From a virus, in IMG/VR virus record IMGVR_UViG_3300032334_001937, positions 48,020 to 112,019 of that record: DNA of 64,000 nucleotides, one strand, 5' to 3'. The notes beneath the pieces are model-generated. The model was not told the origin of the DNA, made no database searches, and worked only from the letters and a program-made list of their open reading frames with translations. Position numbers and translations under genes: made by a program. This document shows, piece after piece, positions 27,333-35,808 of this stretch. The number at the start of each line of letters is the position of its first letter. The stretch's first letter is position 1.

Positions 27333-27962
27333 TTATGAGATCCAGTGGTTTGGAACCATATACTTTAGTCCACTCTTAACAAGGTGTGCTGTATGATGGT
27401 AAGGTGGTGATGGCGGAAATACAATAATGCTTCCTGCTTTTGGTTTTACAGCAAATGTATAATTTCCAGTTCTTTCTGCTTCAGCAAAATCTGGGGTTGG
27501 TCCTGCTTGCTGCAAAATTCCATCAGGAGAAGAAATAGTAAATGATATTTCTCCGCCCTCATAATCATCATTAAGGTACATGACAAAAGAAACCTTTAGT
27601 CTTTCATCTCCTTCTTGCTGATCAAAGTGAGCGCCCATAAATGTACCAGGTTCATATCTTTTTATTGGGTACATAGGAAATAGCTTTGGCTCATCTGTAA
27701 TTCCTTGTGCAGCTGCATAGTCTTTTGCTACAACATCAAAGGCATCTCTAATTGTATTATAGATATAGTTATTTTTTTCATCATCATTCTCTGGAGTATA
27801 GATGGTCTTGTCTGTTCCATACACATAGTGCTGTCCACTACAGGCCATCCATTCACCCCAGGGATCTTCATTATCTTTGTCAATTGCCTCAACAAGTTTT
27901 TGAGGGTCTTGAATTACGTTTGTGTAATAGTAGACCTTTTCTTCAAGTATTTCTCTTTCCAT
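27333..27962 (-). CDS. 2OG-Fe(II) oxygenase (prolyl/lysyl hydroxylase type) 1, 209 aa
   Basis: The protein shows the double-stranded beta-helix signature of the P4H family: iron ligands H112-x-D114 (MGAHFDQQ), the strand motif MYLNDDYEGGEIS, the distal His in PPYHHTAH (near 189-193) and a 2-oxoglutarate-binding basic residue at K200 (Lys instead of the usual Arg). Such enzymes hydroxylate Pro, Lys or other residues of proteins using O2, Fe(II) and 2-oxoglutarate. It carries an insert around 145-165 between strands. It is the last gene of a run of five oxygenases; the substrate is not visible from the sequence. Confidence 0.88.
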   Translation of the reverse strand: MEREILEEKVYYYTNVIQDPQKLVEAIDKDNEDPWGEWMACSGQHYVYGTDKTIYTPENDDEKNNYIYNTIRDAFDVVAKDYAAAQGITDEPKLFPMYPIKRYEPGTFMGAHFDQQEGDERLKVSFVMYLNDDYEGGEISFTISSPDGILQQAGPTPDFAEAERTGNYTFAVKPKAGSIIVFPPSPPYHHTAHLVKSGLKYMVPNHWIS

Positions 27963-27973
27963 TTTATATCTCC

Positions 27974-28633
27974 TTAGTATCTATTCTTTTCGTAGTGATC
28001 TTTTTCTCTAATGAAACCTACTATGACATATCTTATTGGTCCATCACCAACAAATCTTACTCCGTGTTCATATTTTTCAGTTCCTGGAAAAACCAATAAA
28101 GAACCTGGTTTTGGCTTTAGTTCTATGTCAAGATGTTCAAAGAAAAGTTCTCCATCTACATAGTCATCATTTAAATAAAGAATTGTTGCATAGCGAATTG
28201 AGGGGTCTGTGTGCTGATCTGTATGTGATTTTAATTGAACCTTTTCCTGCATTCTTTGCATAGTTCCAAATCCACCAAGCTCTAAGCTGTCATCTAATTG
28301 TTTAACTAAAGAGTTTACTCTAGTATGAATTGTTCCAGTTACTTCATATTCAGTAATCTGCAAATTTTTATCATTCCAGTTTTTAGTAATTTCAAACTTA
28401 CCTTCTGCAACTAAGTTATCAACATCATCTCTTCCAAACTTTTCAAGACAAAATCTTTTTAAGTTTTTTACATACTCTATTGACCAGTCTTCTTCTGGTC
28501 TTGTATTAATAATATCCCATAAAGATGCAAGTTCTTCTTTAGACAAAAAATCCTCTACAAGCAAAATTTCATCGTCAATATCTGTACATTTAAAGTTATT
28601 TTTTTCAAATGACTCTTTTAAAAAATTAGACAT
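27974..28633 (-). CDS. 2OG-Fe(II) oxygenase (prolyl/lysyl hydroxylase type) 2, 219 aa
   Basis: Iron ligands are H137-x-D139 in KSHTDQHTD and H190 in YEHGV; R201 (PIRYVIVGF) is placed to bind 2-oxoglutarate. The core strand motif reads LYLNDDYVDGELFF. The N-terminal 130 residues are helical and unlike those of the neighbours, suggesting a different substrate or partner. The gene overlaps the upstream oxygenase gene by 8 nt, so the two are translated together. Confidence 0.9.
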   Translation of the reverse strand: MSNFLKESFEKNNFKCTDIDDEILLVEDFLSKEELASLWDIINTRPEEDWSIEYVKNLKRFCLEKFGRDDVDNLVAEGKFEITKNWNDKNLQITEYEVTGTIHTRVNSLVKQLDDSLELGGFGTMQRMQEKVQLKSHTDQHTDPSIRYATILYLNDDYVDGELFFEHLDIELKPKPGSLLVFPGTEKYEHGVRFVGDGPIRYVIVGFIREKDHYEKNRY

Positions 28634-29384
28634 TATTCTCCAGATCCTCTATCTTGTACCTATTACCACTAGCATCTATTTTATACCCTTGTTTGATGAG
28701 CTCTTGCCATTCTGCTCTTTCAATCTCTTGCTTTGCCCTAGTTTCTTTCATTTCTGCTGCCCAAGCATCTCTTACCTCTTGTGGGTATGCAGATTCTTCT
28801 CTATCATCCCAGAAAGATCCGATTGTATATCTAATACCCTTGGTGATTAAAGAAACTTCATGCATATTATTAAAACCACCATCAAATACTGCAAGCATTC
28901 CAACTTTAGGCTTAATTTCTATATCTTGATCTGGAAATTTTAAAAGTCCACCCTCAAAATCATCATTAAGGTATAAAAATCCTGCATATCTGCTTCTTGT
29001 AAATGCTCCAGAATTTCCATGCTCGTCTGTGTTGTCGGAGTGAATTCTTGCATATGCTCCTGGCTCCCATTTTTGAGTATGATATCCAATCTTACAAATT
29101 GTTTTTGGATCAAGGTCGTGTACTGAAGCAATGGCTTCTGGCATAACTTTCTCAATATCAGAAAACATTGTAGGTGAAAGTCCAGCATCTAAAACTTCTT
29201 GATCATTATCTTGTGGAGTTACAGAAGAATATGATTCATAAAAAGATATTGGCATCCAAGAAAGCTTGCCGTTATGTGCTTGAGCATCTAGTGCTTGAAT
29301 CATTTTTTTACAGTTTTCTTCAGAAATAAAGTTTTCGTAAACAACTATATCCTTTGTGATTCTTTTTTTATTATCTAGGTTCAT
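28626..29384 (-). CDS. 2OG-Fe(II) oxygenase (prolyl/lysyl hydroxylase type) 3, 252 aa
   Basis: Iron ligands are H115-x-D117 (RIHSDN) and H175 (NMHEV); R185 in GIRYTIGSFW binds the co-substrate. The strand motif is LYLNDDFEGGLLKF. After the catalytic domain an extra helical tail of about 55 residues, rich in Glu/Lys/Ala, ends in a short GNRYKIEDLEN segment, which could serve contact with another protein. It overlaps the upstream gene by 4 nt (ATGA). Confidence 0.9.
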   Translation of the reverse strand: MNLDNKKRITKDIVVYENFISEENCKKMIQALDAQAHNGKLSWMPISFYESYSSVTPQDNDQEVLDAGLSPTMFSDIEKVMPEAIASVHDLDPKTICKIGYHTQKWEPGAYARIHSDNTDEHGNSGAFTRSRYAGFLYLNDDFEGGLLKFPDQDIEIKPKVGMLAVFDGGFNNMHEVSLITKGIRYTIGSFWDDREESAYPQEVRDAWAAEMKETRAKQEIERAEWQELIKQGYKIDASGNRYKIEDLENNV

Positions 29385-30241
29385 CTTATTCTTCTCTCTT
29401 TGTCGGCATTAATTTTATTTGGATTCTTTTTTCTAAATTCTTCCATAATCTCTGACCATTCTTTGGCCCACTCTTCTTTTCCATAGTCAGCTTCTCTTTT
29501 GAGCCACATCTTGTCGCCAACTTCATACTTCATCCAGTACATTCTGGATAGATATTTTTTTGCTCCTCTTGGTGGGAGCACTCCATGAATATAAACCTGA
29601 TCATTTTTAGTCAATACATCTGGGTGGCCAGAAGGGAAAAGTAAGTAATCTCCAGCCTCTGGCTTATACATGTAGGCTTCACCATCAACAATAAAATCAA
29701 TCTCTCCACCCTCATAGTCATCATTAAAGTAAGCTAAAGCAGTTATAGCAAATTTATATCCTGGTGTTACCATTGGTTCTCTTACGTAGTCGGAATGATA
29801 TGTCATTGCTACTGGATCTTCTATATCTTCTCTATATCTTGCTATTGACGGCCCATTGGTTTTCCATAATTTTACAGTATCACCTTCATGGGTTGTGACC
29901 ATTGCATCTTTATCAAAATCAACACTATTTCTAGATATATAGTCTTCAGTTGCTAAATAAAAGTTTTCAAAAAGTTCTACCATTGCAGCTTTTTGCTCTT
30001 CGTCTTTTTCTGTTGCTGCTTCTACACTTTTAATTTCTTCTATGCTCATGGCACCTGGGCAACCTTTAAATAATGGATTAAGGTACTCTCCAAAACCAGA
30101 CCATTGTGACCAAGGGCTAAGTATTGCATCTTTATCTTCATCTTTTAGGATTGAGAATGTTTTTGAAATATCTTTAAACAGATTTTTATAAACAAATATC
30201 TTAGGATATATTTCAATACAGTCTAAAACCTTTTCTTTCAC
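29381..30241 (-). CDS. 2OG-Fe(II) oxygenase (prolyl/lysyl hydroxylase type) 4, 286 aa
   Basis: This is the longest member. Iron ligands are H149-x-D151 (MTYHSDY) and H219 (YIHGV), with R233 in YLSRMYW. The strand motif is AYFNDDYEGGEIDF. It has a longer N-terminal domain and a basic, Trp-rich helical tail (residues 240-286). It starts with GTG, overlapping the previous stop as GTGA. Residues 40-140 are more divergent than in the other copies. Confidence 0.9.
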   Translation of the reverse strand: MKEKVLDCIEIYPKIFVYKNLFKDISKTFSILKDEDKDAILSPWSQWSGFGEYLNPLFKGCPGAMSIEEIKSVEAATEKDEEQKAAMVELFENFYLATEDYISRNSVDFDKDAMVTTHEGDTVKLWKTNGPSIARYREDIEDPVAMTYHSDYVREPMVTPGYKFAITALAYFNDDYEGGEIDFIVDGEAYMYKPEAGDYLLFPSGHPDVLTKNDQVYIHGVLPPRGAKKYLSRMYWMKYEVGDKMWLKREADYGKEEWAKEWSEIMEEFRKKNPNKINADKERRIR

Positions 30242-30912
30242 GGCTTTCTATCTCCCGTATGCTCTGTAATTTCCCAGAAGAACGGGCATGTATATCTAAT
30301 ACCACTCTTGATCTCTGTTACTCCATGGATATAGTTTTTATCCCCTGGGAAGAAATATGCTGCACCCTTTTTGGGCTTGAACTGTACACCCTGTAATGGG
30401 AAGTATAGCTCTCCGCCTTCGTAGTCTTCATTCAAATAGAATAGGCTTGAAAGATCATAGTTTGGGAAATCATTAGGCAAGCCAGCATCTGGTCCCTCAT
30501 GAAGTTCTTTATCTGCGTGAGGTTTTTGAAATTGTCCTGGAAGCCATCTAACAATAGTTGTTCCAGTAGGTGTAACCTTTACCTTGTAGAACTCTTCAAC
30601 AATTGGCTTTAGTCTTTGAAACAATCCTGCAATTACAGGAGCAATAGCTGGATCATTTTTATCTAATGTTGGACTAGTCGCTACTCTGTCTTTCCAATAA
30701 TCTGAATCGTATACAACAGTTCCGTTTTCATTTACGTGACTCTGTGTTACATCCCAAATAGTTATAGACTTTGCAGCCTTTTCTAAAAAATCAATTTCTT
30801 CTTGTGTCATAAAGTTTTCTAGTTCAATAATCATTTCTTTTCCATTGCCAAACCAGCCCGAAGGGGTCATTGATGGTTTTCTAACTACTACTGAGGCATC
30901 CATATTATCCAT
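30238..30912 (-). CDS. 2OG-Fe(II) oxygenase (prolyl/lysyl hydroxylase type) 5, 224 aa
   Basis: Iron ligands are H132-x-D134 (KPHADK) and H196 (YIHGV); R206 in GIRYTCPFFW completes the site. The core reads FYLNEDYEGGELYF. It is closest to the oxygenase at 46563, sharing W-x-V/D-I starts of helices, PHADK, the FPGD-x-x-Y-x-HGV block and the RYT-P-FW end. It is the first gene of the five-oxygenase operon and has a -10 box exactly 6 nt upstream of its ATG, so the mRNA is probably leaderless. Confidence 0.92.
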   Translation of the reverse strand: MDNMDASVVVRKPSMTPSGWFGNGKEMIIELENFMTQEEIDFLEKAAKSITIWDVTQSHVNENGTVVYDSDYWKDRVATSPTLDKNDPAIAPVIAGLFQRLKPIVEEFYKVKVTPTGTTIVRWLPGQFQKPHADKELHEGPDAGLPNDFPNYDLSSLFYLNEDYEGGELYFPLQGVQFKPKKGAAYFFPGDKNYIHGVTEIKSGIRYTCPFFWEITEHTGDRKP

Positions 30913-30918
30913 AATAGC

Positions 30919-30924
30919 ATTATA
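30919..30924 (-). promoter_or_regulatory. -10 box of five-oxygenase operon (leaderless)
   Basis: TATAAT on the minus strand, 6 nt (GCTATT) before ATG 30912, in the 28-nt gap after the preceding gene. It would separate the five-gene operon from the block upstream. Confidence 0.65.
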
Positions 30925-30940
30925 TCATAGGCAAAAAATC

Positions 30941-31396
30941 CTATAATTCCCTTTCTATTTCTAGTTGTTTTAAAAATCTTTCTGGATTAAATCTCCAGTT
31001 ATCTTTTGCAAAAGAAGTTACAATCTTGATACAAACATCTTCATAGTCTTCTTTTTTTAGCTTATTTTTAAGCCCATAAAGTGCATCAACTGTGTCTATA
31101 TAGTTTTGCCTAACAAAAGATGGATCTCCCGCATGATTTCTTTTTAGCACTTTTGTTGTAACTTTTCCAGAAGGTTCGTACAAAGAAACAGTTAAAAACT
31201 CTTTTGCAAAACCAGCATCCTGATACATTTCATATCCTTCTAAAGCTTGGCTTAAGCTATCAAAAGATATAATAGATCTTACTGGCTTTTCACCATCTCT
31301 GGCAACAGTTATAATGTAATGACTTATTTTACCTAGCTTACAGTTTTCCACATATTCATTGACTATATCTGTGTGTATTGAGTTTAATTCACTCAT
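30941..31396 (-). CDS. unknown protein with duplicated 60-residue domain, 151 aa
   Basis: Residues 24-90 (SHYIITVARDGEKPVRSI, then the block AKEFLTVSLYEPSGKVTTKV) match the whole of the small protein at 51297 (ANEYATINFSEPNGKMHTKI). The second half is helical and basic, and the C-terminal segment resembles the small MTRKDYV protein at 50643 (IVTSFAKDNWRFNPERFL versus DFALMFEEDNPNFKREKF). So it seems to be a fusion of two small phage domains found separately elsewhere in this genome. The function is unknown; it shares one base with the next gene. Confidence 0.75.
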   Translation of the reverse strand: MSELNSIHTDIVNEYVENCKLGKISHYIITVARDGEKPVRSIISFDSLSQALEGYEMYQDAGFAKEFLTVSLYEPSGKVTTKVLKRNHAGDPSFVRQNYIDTVDALYGLKNKLKKEDYEDVCIKIVTSFAKDNWRFNPERFLKQLEIEREL

Positions 31397-32109
31397 TATC
31401 TACCGTGGCCTGTTTGATCATCTACAAAAAGCTTTAAGGTTTTTACTTCATGAGAACCAAGAGATTCTTGTTTTTCATTAACAGCATTTCTGTACCAATC
31501 TGTCCACTGACCACCAGAATTTACAACTTGTGCTGCTTCACCATAAGCTTTATTTGCTTCTACTCTTTTTCTATCTTCGTCCTTATAGTCAAAGATATTA
31601 ATTACTGTATTGTTTAGGTTAGTCAGTGATATAGGAATCAACGTTGCAATTGGAGTTCCTGCCTTAATAACAACTTTTTTATTTGCTACTTTTGCCTTAA
31701 TTGCTAAGGGTAGTGGGTTATCATAAAAAGATGTACTTATTAAAGAAGACATAGTTTCAAACTCATCACTAAAATAATTTACTGGATTAATAGAAAAAAT
31801 GCTAACGTCTTGATCTGTTTTAAATATTAATCCAGTACTTAAACTTACAGAGGATTGCCCTCTTCCAGAGTATGCTGTTTTTGGATTAAATATTTCTACA
31901 CGATCAGGCGTTTGATCATTAACTCCATCCCAAATAAACTCAATGTCTTCTTTGCAGGACAGACTATATCCAATAACATTTGCCTGTGTTACAGGGAAAC
32001 ATCTATATGCGTGATTTTCAGAAGTTTCATCCATCCAGTCTCTTTTAATTGACATTGAAGATATCTCAAAAATACAGTCTGGAGTTTTTTCAACTGAAAT
32101 ATTAAACAT
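31396..32109 (-). CDS. DUF6065-like protein among oxygenase genes, 237 aa
   Basis: The protein has the pattern CFPVTQANVIGYSLSC, EDIEFIWDG, then LIFKTD and the block VVIKAGTPIATLIPISL. A similar order, with a CPAI start, a TGY segment and AGTPYVQILPF, occurs in the protein at 32770, so I consider both members of one family, which resembles DUF6065. That family is found in phages and bacteria and has no known activity. The gene is directly adjacent to an oxygenase gene (one-base contact) and probably works with it. Confidence 0.55.
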   Translation of the reverse strand: MFNISVEKTPDCIFEISSMSIKRDWMDETSENHAYRCFPVTQANVIGYSLSCKEDIEFIWDGVNDQTPDRVEIFNPKTAYSGRGQSSVSLSTGLIFKTDQDVSIFSINPVNYFSDEFETMSSLISTSFYDNPLPLAIKAKVANKKVVIKAGTPIATLIPISLTNLNNTVINIFDYKDEDRKRVEANKAYGEAAQVVNSGGQWTDWYRNAVNEKQESLGSHEVKTLKLFVDDQTGHGR

Positions 32110-32760
32110 TTAGTCTTCTACATACATTTCTGCAGTATGGAACTTTTTGTTGTAGTCAAGCATGGTTACAATAGAATATTTTGTTCCAGAGTGAACTGGC
32201 ATTGCCTGGTGTGGATACATAAAGTTTGAAGGGAAGATAAATAGATCTCCTGCTTCTGGCTTTATCTTTAAGTCTTGAAGTCTAAAGTATAGCTCTCCGC
32301 CTTCGTAGTCATCGTTTGGATAAGCAACTAATGATACTGTGCAGTTATAAGAGAACCCATGATCATGGTGCTCCTTAAAGTGCTGACCTGGACCATACTT
32401 AATAAAGTTAAATGCTTCCCAGTACTTTAGCTCTCCCAGATTATAGTCTTTGCAGTAATCCTGTACTGCTGGAGCTTGAACATCATAAACATCTTGCCAT
32501 AGTGACTGTAGAGCAAGTGACTGTGGGCGTGTATCATGTTCAAGATTTTCCTTCTTAAACTTAAAATCAACACAGTCTCTATATTCTGGCATTAGCTGAC
32601 GGTATCCAACATATGCTGGCAACCAGCTATACTTTGTTTCATCTCCAACTTGGCCTAAGTTAGACTCAAGTCTATTAACAACATCAATTTCTTTCTTAAT
32701 TACATTCTTATAGCAATGAATTCCATTACCAAGATTAACTTTGTCAGTCCAAGTGCTCAT
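32110..32760 (-). CDS. 2OG-Fe(II) oxygenase (prolyl/lysyl hydroxylase type) 6, 216 aa
   Basis: Iron ligands are H131-x-D133 in KEHHDHGFSYNCTVS and H184 in YPHQAMP; the co-substrate residue is K194 (GTKYSIVTML), Lys instead of Arg. The core reads AYPNDDYEGGELYF. It is a close relative of the oxygenase at 33534: both share RDCVDFK, YWEAFNF/YYEAFNF, a GPGQHF-like turn, NCTVS and SGTKY. The pair forms a distinct subgroup. The ATG follows AAGGAGAAAA. Confidence 0.92.
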   Translation of the reverse strand: MSTWTDKVNLGNGIHCYKNVIKKEIDVVNRLESNLGQVGDETKYSWLPAYVGYRQLMPEYRDCVDFKFKKENLEHDTRPQSLALQSLWQDVYDVQAPAVQDYCKDYNLGELKYWEAFNFIKYGPGQHFKEHHDHGFSYNCTVSLVAYPNDDYEGGELYFRLQDLKIKPEAGDLFIFPSNFMYPHQAMPVHSGTKYSIVTMLDYNKKFHTAEMYVED

Positions 32761-32769
32761 TTTTTCTCC

Positions 32770-33537
32770 TTATTTATATTCTCTTCTTGTCCAAATTTGA
32801 TTCTTGTAAACACCACCATCGGGTTTACGATAAAAAGTTGCATTCTCTACCATTTTATCATACATATCTTTTTGATTTAGAATTTCAACTTCATTTTCCC
32901 AGTTTTCTCTCTTAAACGGTAAGATCTGTACGTATGGAGTTCCAGCTGGGATGGTTCCTTCCCAATCTTGTGCGATAAAGAATGGAAGACTTCCAATTAA
33001 TTCAACCTTATCAGAATCAACAACCCCAGTTGTATTCATGAAAGGAAGATCAAACCTATTCATTGGAGTCATAAATAGTGAACTATATCCTTCTGGTAGT
33101 CCTAGTGACCATTCTGACTGCCAAGCAAAATGTTCTTTATAGAATCCTTTTGGATGCTCAAACTGTGGCATAGGCGGTCTCTTAGTACAAAAATCTTTAT
33201 GCTTTTCATCAACTACCTTAACATCAATTTTTCCATTACTATCTTTAAAAAATTGAATATCACATGGAGTTAGTAAAACATAACCAGTTGAAAATCCATC
33301 CATAATAGCAGGACATGCTTTCCAGGTAGGAACCTTGCCATAATCATTTGTTGTTCCTTCTTTTGGAAAAGGACAAACCTGATTATTTGCTGGAAAGTAT
33401 TCCCCTGTGTAAGGATTCTTTGCAAATCTATCTGCATCTTTATACCAATCTGGAATTACCTTTTGTGTAGGCAATGGTACAGAAATACTATCTTTTTTTA
33501 ACCAAGGACGAAAAGCTTTAAATATTACTTTGTTCAT
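32770..33537 (-). CDS. DUF6065-like protein with IPDWYK motif, 255 aa
   Basis: It begins with a basic segment and the motif TQKVIPDWYKDAD, followed by ACPAIMDGFSTGYVLLTPCD and, near the end, FFIAQDWEGTIPAGTPYVQ. I know the IPDWYK start from uncharacterised proteins of aquatic phages. Together with the protein at 31396 it forms a pair that alternates with the oxygenases 6 and 7. It overlaps the upstream oxygenase stop by 4 nt (ATGA). The role is unknown; a cupin-like fold is possible but unproven. Confidence 0.55.
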   Translation of the reverse strand: MNKVIFKAFRPWLKKDSISVPLPTQKVIPDWYKDADRFAKNPYTGEYFPANNQVCPFPKEGTTNDYGKVPTWKACPAIMDGFSTGYVLLTPCDIQFFKDSNGKIDVKVVDEKHKDFCTKRPPMPQFEHPKGFYKEHFAWQSEWSLGLPEGYSSLFMTPMNRFDLPFMNTTGVVDSDKVELIGSLPFFIAQDWEGTIPAGTPYVQILPFKRENWENEVEILNQKDMYDKMVENATFYRKPDGGVYKNQIWTRREYK

Positions 33538-34247
33538 TTATGACTTAACTCATTAATATCTGTCATAATAACAACACAATATTTTGTGCCAGATTCCATT
33601 GGAAGGGATGCATGCTCATAGATATAGTTTGAAGGGAATACTGCAATATCTCCAACCTTTGGCTTGTATACTAAATTATCAAGTCTTGGAAACTTTAAGT
33701 CTCCTCCAACATAGTCATCATTAATGTAGATAACAGCAGACACTGTGCAGTTATATGCTGGACCGTGATCTGCGTGAATATTGAAGTGTGTACCTTCACC
33801 CTCATATTTTACAAAATTAAATGCTTCATAGTAAACAACATTAATGCCCCAATAACGTGCATAGTCATCTATACAAACCTTTAGCTTTTGATAAATCTCT
33901 TCATGTAGGTCAACAAGCTCTGCATTTGATTCATCCTTTGGTCCAAGGTCAGATTGCTTGTATTTAAAATCAACACAATCTCTAGCCTTTTTAATTGGAG
34001 TGGTAGAGTTGGTTACTTGAGCTTCATTCCATTTATACTTTTTGCCTCCTGAAAGATTTGACTCAAGCACATTGATATAACGCTTTGAGTCTTCTTCAGA
34101 AAAAACATTATGGTAAACATTTAGGCCTAATCCTGGATTACTAACAGATATCCCTTTATCAGGCAAGGCTCTTGCTACTCTGCTAGAAGCAGTCTCTGAT
34201 CTATCCTTAGTAAACCATGGATTTTCGTTTTCATTATATATATCCAT
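33534..34247 (-). CDS. 2OG-Fe(II) oxygenase (prolyl/lysyl hydroxylase type) 7, 237 aa
   Basis: Iron ligands are H158-x-D160 in FNIHADHGPAYNCTVS and H212 in YEHASLP; the co-substrate residue is K222 (GTKYCVVIM). The strand motif is YINDDYVGGDLKF. It carries a 40-residue extra N-terminus compared with its closest relative at 32110. It is the first gene of the minus-strand block and faces the GT60 glycosyltransferase gene across a 69-nt divergent promoter region. GGGGGAT is the ribosome site. Confidence 0.92.
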   Translation of the reverse strand: MDIYNENENPWFTKDRSETASSRVARALPDKGISVSNPGLGLNVYHNVFSEEDSKRYINVLESNLSGGKKYKWNEAQVTNSTTPIKKARDCVDFKYKQSDLGPKDESNAELVDLHEEIYQKLKVCIDDYARYWGINVVYYEAFNFVKYEGEGTHFNIHADHGPAYNCTVSAVIYINDDYVGGDLKFPRLDNLVYKPKVGDIAVFPSNYIYEHASLPMESGTKYCVVIMTDINELSHK

Positions 34248-34278
34248 TTATCCCCCGTGTAATTTAGCTATATGTAAA

Positions 34279-34310
34279 AGTATATCATATAAGAGGAAAT
34301 ACTGTATAAT
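34279..34310. promoter_or_regulatory. divergent promoters of oxygenase 7 and the glycosyltransferase
   Basis: The plus strand has TATAAT at 34305-34310, exactly 6 nt before the glycosyltransferase ATG. The minus strand has TATACT at 34279-34284, about 30 nt before the oxygenase start. No good -35 is seen in either direction. The two genes could be expressed together from this short region. Confidence 0.6.
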
Positions 34311-34316
34311 CTTTAT

Positions 34317-35234
34317 ATGAAGACTATATATGTTTCAATAGCAGCATACAATGAGCCACACCTTGACCTTATGCTATCAAATTGTTTAGAAAATGCAGAA
34401 TACCCAGAGCGTGTACATTTTGGAATTTGGTGTCACTATAATGATAATACCAGGCCTAATTTTGATAAATATAAAAATGTAATGCATGCATTTACAGATT
34501 ACCCCGCAATGCTTGGACTTTGTATTGGCAGGTTAAACTCTTTGTCTTTTTATAATGGAGAAGACTATTGCCTTCAACTTGATGCTCATATGCTTTTTGA
34601 AAAAAATTGGGATACAAAAATAATTAATGCTTTTGAAGAAATAAAAAGGGAACATGAAAAACCAATCATATCAACCTATGTTCCTTGGTGGTCAATATCA
34701 AATAATATAATTAATTATTACAGTAATGATGCAAATGTGTATTGCTCTCCAATGATTATAAATAAAGCTATTGGAAATGGCGAAGGATACCCAAAACTTA
34801 CAACAGAACATTTTCCCTGGGATAAAGAGGTTTATAAAGAACATGCACTAGTCACTGGTCATTTTATATTTTCTGAACCATCTGTACTTGAAGATGTATC
34901 TCCAGATCCACAAGTAATGTTTGGTGGAGATGAAATAACATTAGCATTAAGACTTTGGACAAGAGGCTATAGAATTTTTACCATCAAAAATCCAATAGTT
35001 TGGCATTTAAATAAATTTGATGGTGATCTATACTCAAAAGATCGTTTAATGAGAGCAGAAACCCCAGGAAGAGAAACAGAGCTTCATGGCAAAAGAAGTT
35101 ATACCAGTATGCAAAGAGTAAAAAATATTTTAACTGGTAAAATACTTGGTTATTGGGGAGCTCCAACAATAGAAAAATTAAAAGAATTTGAAAAAGTAAT
35201 TGATCTTGATTTTAATAAGTTTTATGAAGGTTAA
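34317..35234 (+). CDS. GT60-like glycosyltransferase (HyPro GlcNAc-transferase family), 305 aa
   Basis: The protein matches the layout of the GT60 family (Pfam GlcNAc): start IYVSIAAYNEPHLDLML, then HFGIWCHYND, GLCIGRLNSLSFYNGEDYCL, a metal/nucleotide site LQLDAHM (D89-x-H91, like the family D-S-H), STYVPWW, GHFIFSEPS and the acidic block FGGDEITLALRLWTRGYRI ending in PIVWHLNK. In Dictyostelium this family (Gnt1) attaches GlcNAc to a hydroxyproline made by a P4H on Skp1. Its place among eight P4H-type genes makes modification of hydroxylated protein likely. It lies opposite to its neighbours, has a leaderless start and overlaps the convergent oxygenase gene by 4 nt. Confidence 0.85.
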   Translation: MKTIYVSIAAYNEPHLDLMLSNCLENAEYPERVHFGIWCHYNDNTRPNFDKYKNVMHAFTDYPAMLGLCIGRLNSLSFYNGEDYCLQLDAHMLFEKNWDTKIINAFEEIKREHEKPIISTYVPWWSISNNIINYYSNDANVYCSPMIINKAIGNGEGYPKLTTEHFPWDKEVYKEHALVTGHFIFSEPSVLEDVSPDPQVMFGGDEITLALRLWTRGYRIFTIKNPIVWHLNKFDGDLYSKDRLMRAETPGRETELHGKRSYTSMQRVKNILTGKILGYWGAPTIEKLKEFEKVIDLDFNKFYEG

Positions 35235-35800
35235 AGAGCATATTCTTTAGAAGATATCCACATTGGGATAGCATATCTTGTTTTATTAATTTTATCTATC
35301 TCATGAGCAAAAATTTTTCCTTCAGATGGAAAAAATACAAAATCTCCTACTTTTGGATTATACTCAAAATCAGCAAACGGAAACCTCAATATACCTGTAT
35401 CCTCTAATGAGTTCAGATATATGATTCCACTGTACATAAACTGTGGATTAATGCCTTTATCTACGTCTTCGTGTAATCGTAATACTGATCCTGGACAATG
35501 CTTAGAGAACCATAGGTTTGATACTGCTATATCTGTTTTATTATAAAATTTACCTATTTGATTAATTACCCTTGGAAAAATTTTATCTTTAAAATAGTGA
35601 TTAAGATGATTATGCTTGCTAAAGTCTTCAAAAGAGTTTTGAAACAAAAAATCTTTTCCATACTTTAAAGCATATCTTTTATTGTTTTGGGTTGATTCAA
35701 AAACTTCTAAATTATTTTCAATAAAGTCTATAATGCGAGAAGCCTCATCTTCCGTTATAAAGTTATTTATAACTTGGATGAGGCCCCCCGACTGACTCAT
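35231..35800 (-). CDS. 2OG-Fe(II) oxygenase (prolyl/lysyl hydroxylase type) 8, 189 aa
   Basis: Iron ligands are H110-x-D112 (LRLHEDVDKG) and H166 (IFAHEI); R175 in KTRYAIPMW binds 2-oxoglutarate. The strand motif is IIYLNSLEDTGILRF, so it lacks the NDDYEGG signature of the other copies and forms its own branch. The stop of the Fn3 Phe/Pro-rich protein lies only 8 nt upstream of its start, which suggests that the two are made together and that the Phe/Pro tail may be its substrate. Confidence 0.88.
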   Translation of the reverse strand: MSQSGGLIQVINNFITEDEASRIIDFIENNLEVFESTQNNKRYALKYGKDFLFQNSFEDFSKHNHLNHYFKDKIFPRVINQIGKFYNKTDIAVSNLWFSKHCPGSVLRLHEDVDKGINPQFMYSGIIYLNSLEDTGILRFPFADFEYNPKVGDFVFFPSEGKIFAHEIDKINKTRYAIPMWISSKEYAL

Positions 35801-35808
35801 GCTACTTC

